64,000 nucleotides of DNA from Leptodactylus fallax (lineage: Eukaryota > Chordata > Amphibia > Anura > Leptodactylidae). The notes beneath the pieces are model-generated. The model was given only the letters and a program-made list of their open reading frames with translations, did no database searches and was not told where the DNA came from. Shown here one piece after another: positions 14,501 to 21,800 of this stretch. Position 1 is the stretch's first letter. Every line of letters begins with the position of its first letter. The DNA lies in assembly GCA_947044405.1 (NCBI GenBank), contig CAMRHE010000206.1, forward strand, positions 620,001-684,000, written 5' to 3'. Position numbers and translations under genes: made by a program.

Positions 14501-15799
14501 CCCTCCGGTCACAGTCGCAGCCCTTGTGACCACGATCGTTACGCCACTGTCCATTGGTCAGGGGCCCGATCAGGATGGTCAGGAGCCGGTCGGGCCCCTG
14601 ACCGTCCTGATCAGACCCTTGACCTTTGCATTGGCAAAATGAGTACTAATAGTCGGGGCTCGGGGCCCACCAGGGGATTCACCGGTTCCCCGGTGGGCCA
14701 GTCCGACCCTGGACGGAATCCCCGAACGGTGAGCAAGCACAGATGTGAACCCATCCTGAGCTGTACAAAACAAAGCTTGGCGAAGGGGGGGGGGGGTCCT
14801 GTCTGTGTAAGGTCTTCTATAACAGATTTGCTGAGAACAGGACAGGGAAGCTTGCAGTGTATAACAACACATGTAAGCTGTAGAAGTCAAACATGCAACT
14901 CAATCTGAAACGCGATGTTTATTAGAACATATATACAATGCAAAAAGAAAAAAAAAGATGACAAAGGTGTCCATAGCCTTTAAGAGATAGGAACATGATA
15001 TTTATTTTAAGGAAAATAAAGTGAAGATAACGTCATTATTATCCTTCCATGACAGGACCCATGAATGTATGCAGAGTATATGGAGCTGTGTACCAGGTAA
15101 GAATAACATTTTTTATAATTTGCCAGTGGATAAATGTGTTTTATTATCTGGTGCTCACTTCCTATATTATTTGGTTACAGATAGGGCAAGAGATACCGGT
15201 AAACAAGTCATCATGCAAAACATGTACATGTTCTGAAAATAAGGACCGAAATACCGGCTTTAATAGTATTGTTTGTGAACCTATTCTATGCACGATCCAT
15301 TGTCCAGAGGTGAGTCTGAAACAAGCTCAATGCATTACCAAGCTTACACTATTACCTATGTTGTATACAGTAATATATATTGTTTCTGCAAGACAATGTG
15401 AATTAATAAAATGTTTGAAAGCTGTGCAAGGACAAGATTACAGTAGAATAGGTAAAACAAAACCAATATTGGCCAGACCCACTTAAGTATGCTGATTCTG
15501 CCTAATACATTTTAGCCGGTGGCAATTCAGATTCCACACTGAGCAAATCTTTGGCCCAATTTTGGCACAAATTGTCACAGTTAGGTCAAACCCTGCTAAC
15601 TGATAAACCACACCCCTTTTCCAATAAGCCACTTCCATTGTTGAATGTAACAAGGCACATTGCAGAATATATTCTTCAAGATATACTTTATTAAAATCAA
15701 GAAATAAACATATGAATATTTATTTACATTACATTCAGAAACTTATCCCTGTAGAATAGTGTCTGGCCAAAATAAAATTAATTAATTAATTAATTAAAA

Positions 15800-15853
<54 letters not shown>

Positions 15854-18800
15854 GTCCTTTAATAGTCCCACAATGGGGAAATTCAGTGTGTTACAGCAGC
15901 AAAGATAAGATAAGCAGATACAAATATATATACTATATATACTGTATATAGAAATATAGTTTGTCAATCTCATTCTAGTGTATATCAAAATTTAGACTTT
16001 CGTGTATATGCACACACTCCGATATAGAGATCTGACGAAGGGGTATGTTCTTCTGAACGTGTTAAACCCCGAAACGCGGAATCCTAAATAAATTTGAAGT
16101 AAATCCATCCATTGGCATTCTCATTCTTTGGTTGGTAAGGAGTGCATATCCTGGAATTTTTTTGGAACTATATGTTCCATTTACTTCTATTCATTACAAA
16201 ACGGTATATTGTCAATCTGACTGCCGTTCCTCATGTTGAATGCGATCCTCAATTTGAGTTTAACTCAGCCTGAAATCTTCATTCCAGATTGGACCCAGTG
16301 AAGTATTTCCGTGCCCTGCGGAAAACTGCAGTTTGATATAAAAAATGTGGTTCCGAAAAAGGAGCGCATTGCCTACAAATTTTTACCTCCTCAACATATG
16401 TGAAAATTTTGATATCATAATATCAAAACACTGACAACCTATTATTATATTGGCCAATAATTCAATGAAATTATATTTATAGCAACTTGAAATCATCATT
16501 GCAAGCTCTGCTTTGCATCAGCATAATGATGATCTAATGATTTGAACTGACAGCGTCATAGAGATCTGTCAATTTTAAAGGAGCTGTCCAGGATTTAGTT
16601 TTTTAGGTCTTTAGGATATCTAATATGGGTGGGTGGCCACCACCCACTTCCGACACCCATACTGCATACAACATGAAGCCAAAAGCAGTTGGATTTGTGC
16701 CAAGTATTGAGGTCAATGGTAGCTGAGCTGCATTACCAGTGATGGGCCACTATACAGTATGAGTGTCAGCAGCAGCCCAGTATAGCTGATCAGCATGGAG
16801 ACCATCTGTTGGCCCTTCACTTATCAGATGATGGCCTATTTGAGGATAGGCAATAGAATCCTAAATCCTGGACAACGTCTTTAAGTGAAACTGATCTTAG
16901 CATTTAACATAAATGCCCATAATATACTTTTCCTGTATTCTAGCTAGAGTAGTGCACTTCCAGTCTACAGATTTTCCCTATTTGTATCTGTCTGTAGAGT
17001 ATTTCTAATAGGTTAAGATGTAGCCATCTTCAACTTGTATGTGATAACTCGCTGTGCCATGGAACTCACAACAAAAACCATTGCAAAGAATGGAAAAAAT
17101 TCAAGTTAAAGTGATTACAAAGTGTTTGCTTAATGCATTTAAAGTCACATTAAACTTGACTACATCTGTATGAACAATGGAGATAATTATTTCAGATTTT
17201 TACATTTATGTAAATGAGTTATACTTTCTACTGTAGGGCTATGAATATGAAGCATCTAAAAGTGAGTGCTGTGGAGCATGCGTTCAGGTGTCTTGTATTC
17301 TCACAGCTCCTGATGGATCCAGCCATTTATTAAAGGTGCTAAGTATGCCTTGAGAAAGAAAATATTAATACAATATCAGTGTTGATTCCTTTTACATTCA
17401 TTTTAGATAAATTTTTTATTTATATTGACATAGGAATATCAGATACTATTATTTGTACAAAAATTGTTAAATCTTTTTTCTTTTTTCCGACCTGATGACT
17501 CCCATTATTCCAAGTGTTTCTACTCAGTACAAAGATCTTTTTCTTACATCTAGGCCTTAATGACACGGTAGTATCCAATAAATCTAGAGGAAAAAGTTTT
17601 TGGCAAAATCATAGAAAAAAGATATCCAAAAATTAAGGAGGGGGGTATTTCCAAGTATTAATAATAAAAAGGGTGACAGACTTTGGGAATAAATCTGTCC
17701 ATTGTACTTCTGTCTTCAGAATATATCCCTGGATCAACAGCCTATCTCTAGAATTCTAGTAATTATAACATGTAACATATTTAATCAATAAAGTATTCCA
17801 GGCCCAACTTGAATTTCTTTAGTGAATCAACCATCAAAACATTGTATGGTACAGAGTCCCATAGTCTCTCAGGAAAGAATCTGCCTTAACTTTTTGAAGG
17901 GTGCCAAGTGCAGGCCAAAACTGATCTGATATTGATTATCCTCAGGATACGCCATCAATATCAGAGTGATGGAAACTCCTTTAGGCTAAGGCCTCACGTT
18001 GCAGAAAAGCAGTTTTTTTTTTTTATAGATTTTGCTGTGGTTTTTTGAGCCAAAGCCAGGAGTGGATTGAGTAGAAGAGAGAAGTATAAAAGCTTCCTAT
18101 ATATTTCCCATTCCTTTTGTAGCCACTCTTGGCTTAGGCTCATAAAAAACGCAGCAAAATCTGAAACAAAAAAGAAGCTTTTCCGCAACTGATGTGTATG
18201 TTGGTGCCCTTCCAAGCTGTTCAGTTTCAGCATACCCAATCTTTTCATCCTCAAGGGCTATAAGCTGCTACCAAAGTTAAATGGTGGCATCTTACTTCCT
18301 TTTCCTAGAACTGAGATTGCATACAGTATGCATGAGGGGTCAAGAGGAGAAGCTGTCAACTTAAAAAGTGTGCAGCTGATAGTTATTTGACATTTATGAC
18401 CAATTGCACTCCATTGTGATGTCCCATAAAAGATTCTCAAGATAATTATTTTCCACTTCATTGATCCAAATGACAAGTAGAAGGCAACAACATGGACAAT
18501 CTACATAGAGCGTCCTGCCCTTCTATGACTAAAGACTGGTGAGTCAGAAGAGAAGGACGCTCAATATAGATTGTCCATGTTACTGTATCCTACTTGTCAT
18601 TTGGATCAATAAAGTTGAAGATTTTTCATCTTTGGAAATGCACTGCAATTTCAGTTAAAAATAATGGACTTCCAATGAACCCCCGACCAATGGAATGGAA
18701 TCAATGGAATCCCTCGGAGGTTCGTTCATGTCCAACACAGATATGAACCTAGCCTTAGGCAAGCCTTCAGCTGGTGCAGAGTACTGTGCACATGGGAGGT

Positions 18801-21800
18801 GAGCGGACATTATTTCCTTTCTCTCACAAGAATTATTTATATTCTTAACTTCAGCCTGGAGAATCACAGTTCCTGTCGGGTGATAACTGTACAAAATACA
18901 CTTGTGAGCTCAGAGGAAATACCTTAATGACATCATCACAGAAACAAGTTTGTCCTACAACAGATGCGGAGGAGTGTACGTCTGTGAGTTGCTTGTATAC
19001 TTTTTATTTTTCTCTCTCTCTGCCAGACTAGAAATCCACGCGATTCAGGAACTGGCGTAGATTTTCTATAACTCACATCCATTTTGTAGTTTGAGTTGCA
19101 GTAAGTTTGTAAAAAGTAGTGAGCAGGATTGAGAAAGAGGGAAGCAGTGCACAAATGCTGCAAAAAACGCCTGTGCACCAAAAATACACTACAACTATTC
19201 CCATCTATACCAGCTTTCTGCCGTAGAGGGAATAATAAATTCCCCCAATGTCTAGTATTTGCTATGACTTTTTTACACTGTAAGTGAACAAAGTTTGTTA
19301 GCACCCGATTCACTTAAATCAATTATTAGTTGTGAATTTGGTGCAGATTTTGCAATTGCAGTACTGCAACTAATACACTAGGTATGAACTTGAACCTTAA
19401 ATCCTAACTGTAAGACATTAAATGCTAATAGGATATAAACAAAGTATTACGTGTGTTTCCACATGAACCAAATATCTACACAATAATTATAACATAGAAT
19501 TATAACCTAGCATTAGGACATATTTGTCCTTTTCCAATTACTCAATTGATGTTGCAGAATTAATATAACTTATGTTTTACAGGGTGTGTTTGAGAAATCT
19601 CCAAATGGTTGCTGTAATATTTGTAAAGGTAATAATTTGTCTGAATTTTGTTTTATATTGTTGCTTGTTGGATTTATTGGGCAAGTTCAAAGAGGCCTTG
19701 AATGTCTTTCTCGAACAGAAAAATATTACGGGTTATGGGTTCTAGATTTTGTTAAGGACAAGTTGATCCAGGGTTTTATATTGATCGCAAGGTTGGAGTT
19801 GGGAAGGAATTTTTTTTCCTCTGACATAGGGCAATTGGTATAAACCTCATAGGGTTTTTTGCCTTCCTCTGGATTAACACTGTAGGGTTATAGGTTGGAC
19901 TTGATGGACCTGTGTCATCATCCAACCTCATCTACTATGTAACTATGTATATACACTTGAATGCAAAACTCAGAACATAGTTATTATGCTAAAAAAATAA
20001 TCCTGTGAAAACTGTTAGTAAGCCACCTGGAAAGAGAGATTTTTGCAAACTGGTTCACATGAAATAGAGAGTTGGACTACAGTCATGTTACACTTCCCAT
20101 CACTCCCCCCTCCACTCACATCCCAACTTGTACAGTCCTCTTGTCTGCAGGACAGGCAGCTGGTAGCTTGGCTTTCCTTCCCCTGGGACAAAGGTTCAGT
20201 TCACAGTTTACTATGTATACGAATCCATAAAAATCGCACCAACCCTGACAACGGGGCACATGCCCCAATTGACCCCCTTAGCTACAACCCTGATTACGGA
20301 TGTCTCCAAAGTTAACATTCAGACAACTTCCTCCCTTCCTACCAGTCCAGGAATACTGGGTATACATAGAAGTGGAAACCTCATATATGCAAAGCACCAC
20401 AACTGTTCTATAAGGAGACTGCATAGAAGGAGGTTTACAATGCTACCCCAGCCTTCAATGTGGAACTTAACAGATAAAATCCTGTAAAACAGCATATCAG
20501 TCACAGTAATATCTTCATAAAAGGAGTCTAGGCAATGCCCAATTAGTTTTGCTTTCCTGACGAGGGACCCTTGAGACATTACCTTACATGATTATATTCG
20601 TATAGTTTATTTCACTATTACATTCATTTCTTTCTATATTTCAGTTACAAAAACTTGCAGGGTACAGACAAATGTAACCGAGATTTCACAGAATGGTTGT
20701 TCAGCAAATATCAGGTTGTCATACTGTGAAGGATGGTGTGCAAGTTACAGAAGGTAAGTAGTCATTTTAATTTAGGATTTTAATAGATAGTGTAACCTTC
20801 TTTATTTACTGTATATGTTAAACTTTTGTCTTTTATAGCGCTGCTGGGAATAATACATACAGATGTGTTCACCTAAGATTAGCTCAAATTAAGTTAAACA
20901 ACAATTTTTAATTAAACCAATTCAATGCCATATCTTAAAGGGAGTCTGTCAGCAGCAAAATTGTTATAAACCTAATCCCAGTGTTTTGTAGAGGTGATTC
21001 TACACTTTCCAAATATGCCTCTGTTATTCAGCTTTGGAGCCCCATTTGCATGAAAATCACAGTTTTATTTACATACAGTACAGACCAAAAGTTTGGACAC
21101 ACCTTCTCATTCCAAGAGTTTTCTGTATTTTCATGACTATAAAAATTGTAGATTCACACTGAAGGCATCAAAACTATGAATTAACACATGTGGAATTATA
21201 TACTTAACAAAAAAGTGTGAAACAACTGAAAATATGTCTTATATTCTAGGTTCTTCCAAGTAGCCACCTTTTGCTTTGATTACTGCTTTGCACACTCTTG
21301 GCATTCTCTTGATGAGCTTCAAGAGGTAGTCACCTGAAATGGTCTTCCAACAGTCTTGAAGGAGTTCCCAGAGATGCTTAGCACTTGTTGGCCCTTTTGC
21401 CTTCACTCTGCGGTCCAGCTCACCCCAAACCATCTCGATTGGGTTCAGGTCTGGTGACTGTGGAGGCCAGGTCAACTGGCGTAGCACCCCATCACTCTCC
21501 TTCTTTGTCAAATAGCCCTTACACAGTCTGGAGGTGTGTTTGGGGTCATTGTCCTGTTGAAAAATAAATGATGGTCCAACTAAACGCAAACCGGATGGAA
21601 TAGCATGCCGCTGCAAGATGCTGTGGTGCTGTGGTAACCATGCTAGTTCAGTATTCCTTCAATTTTGAATAAATCCCCAACAGTGTCACCAGCAAAGCAC
21701 CTTCACACCATTACACCTCCTCCTCCATGCTTCAAGGTGGGAACCAGGCATGTAGAGTCCATTCGTTCACCTTTTCTGCGTCACACAAAGACACGGTGGT

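Larger units (their letters stand above)
9192..15055 (+). other. Mucin intron d-e (5.9 kb, repeat-rich)
   Basis: Contains an R1 copy (11682-11880), TTAA-type elements (12210-12590 and from 12757), the 30-bp minisatellite (13317-13960) and its hAT-related flank to 14536, a short palindrome (14568-14612) and an R1 end near 14712-14755. No exon was found. Confidence 0.65.
15310..17236 (+). other. Mucin intron f-g
   Basis: Contains AATTAATTAA plus a (TA)n run, a hammerhead-like motif (16025-16090) and a TTAA-flanked MITE (16579-16880). No exon was seen. Confidence 0.65.
17336..18854 (+). other. Mucin intron g-h
   Basis: Contains two foldback repeats (17982-18205 and 18453-18620). Otherwise no feature was recognised. 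Confidence 0.65.
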
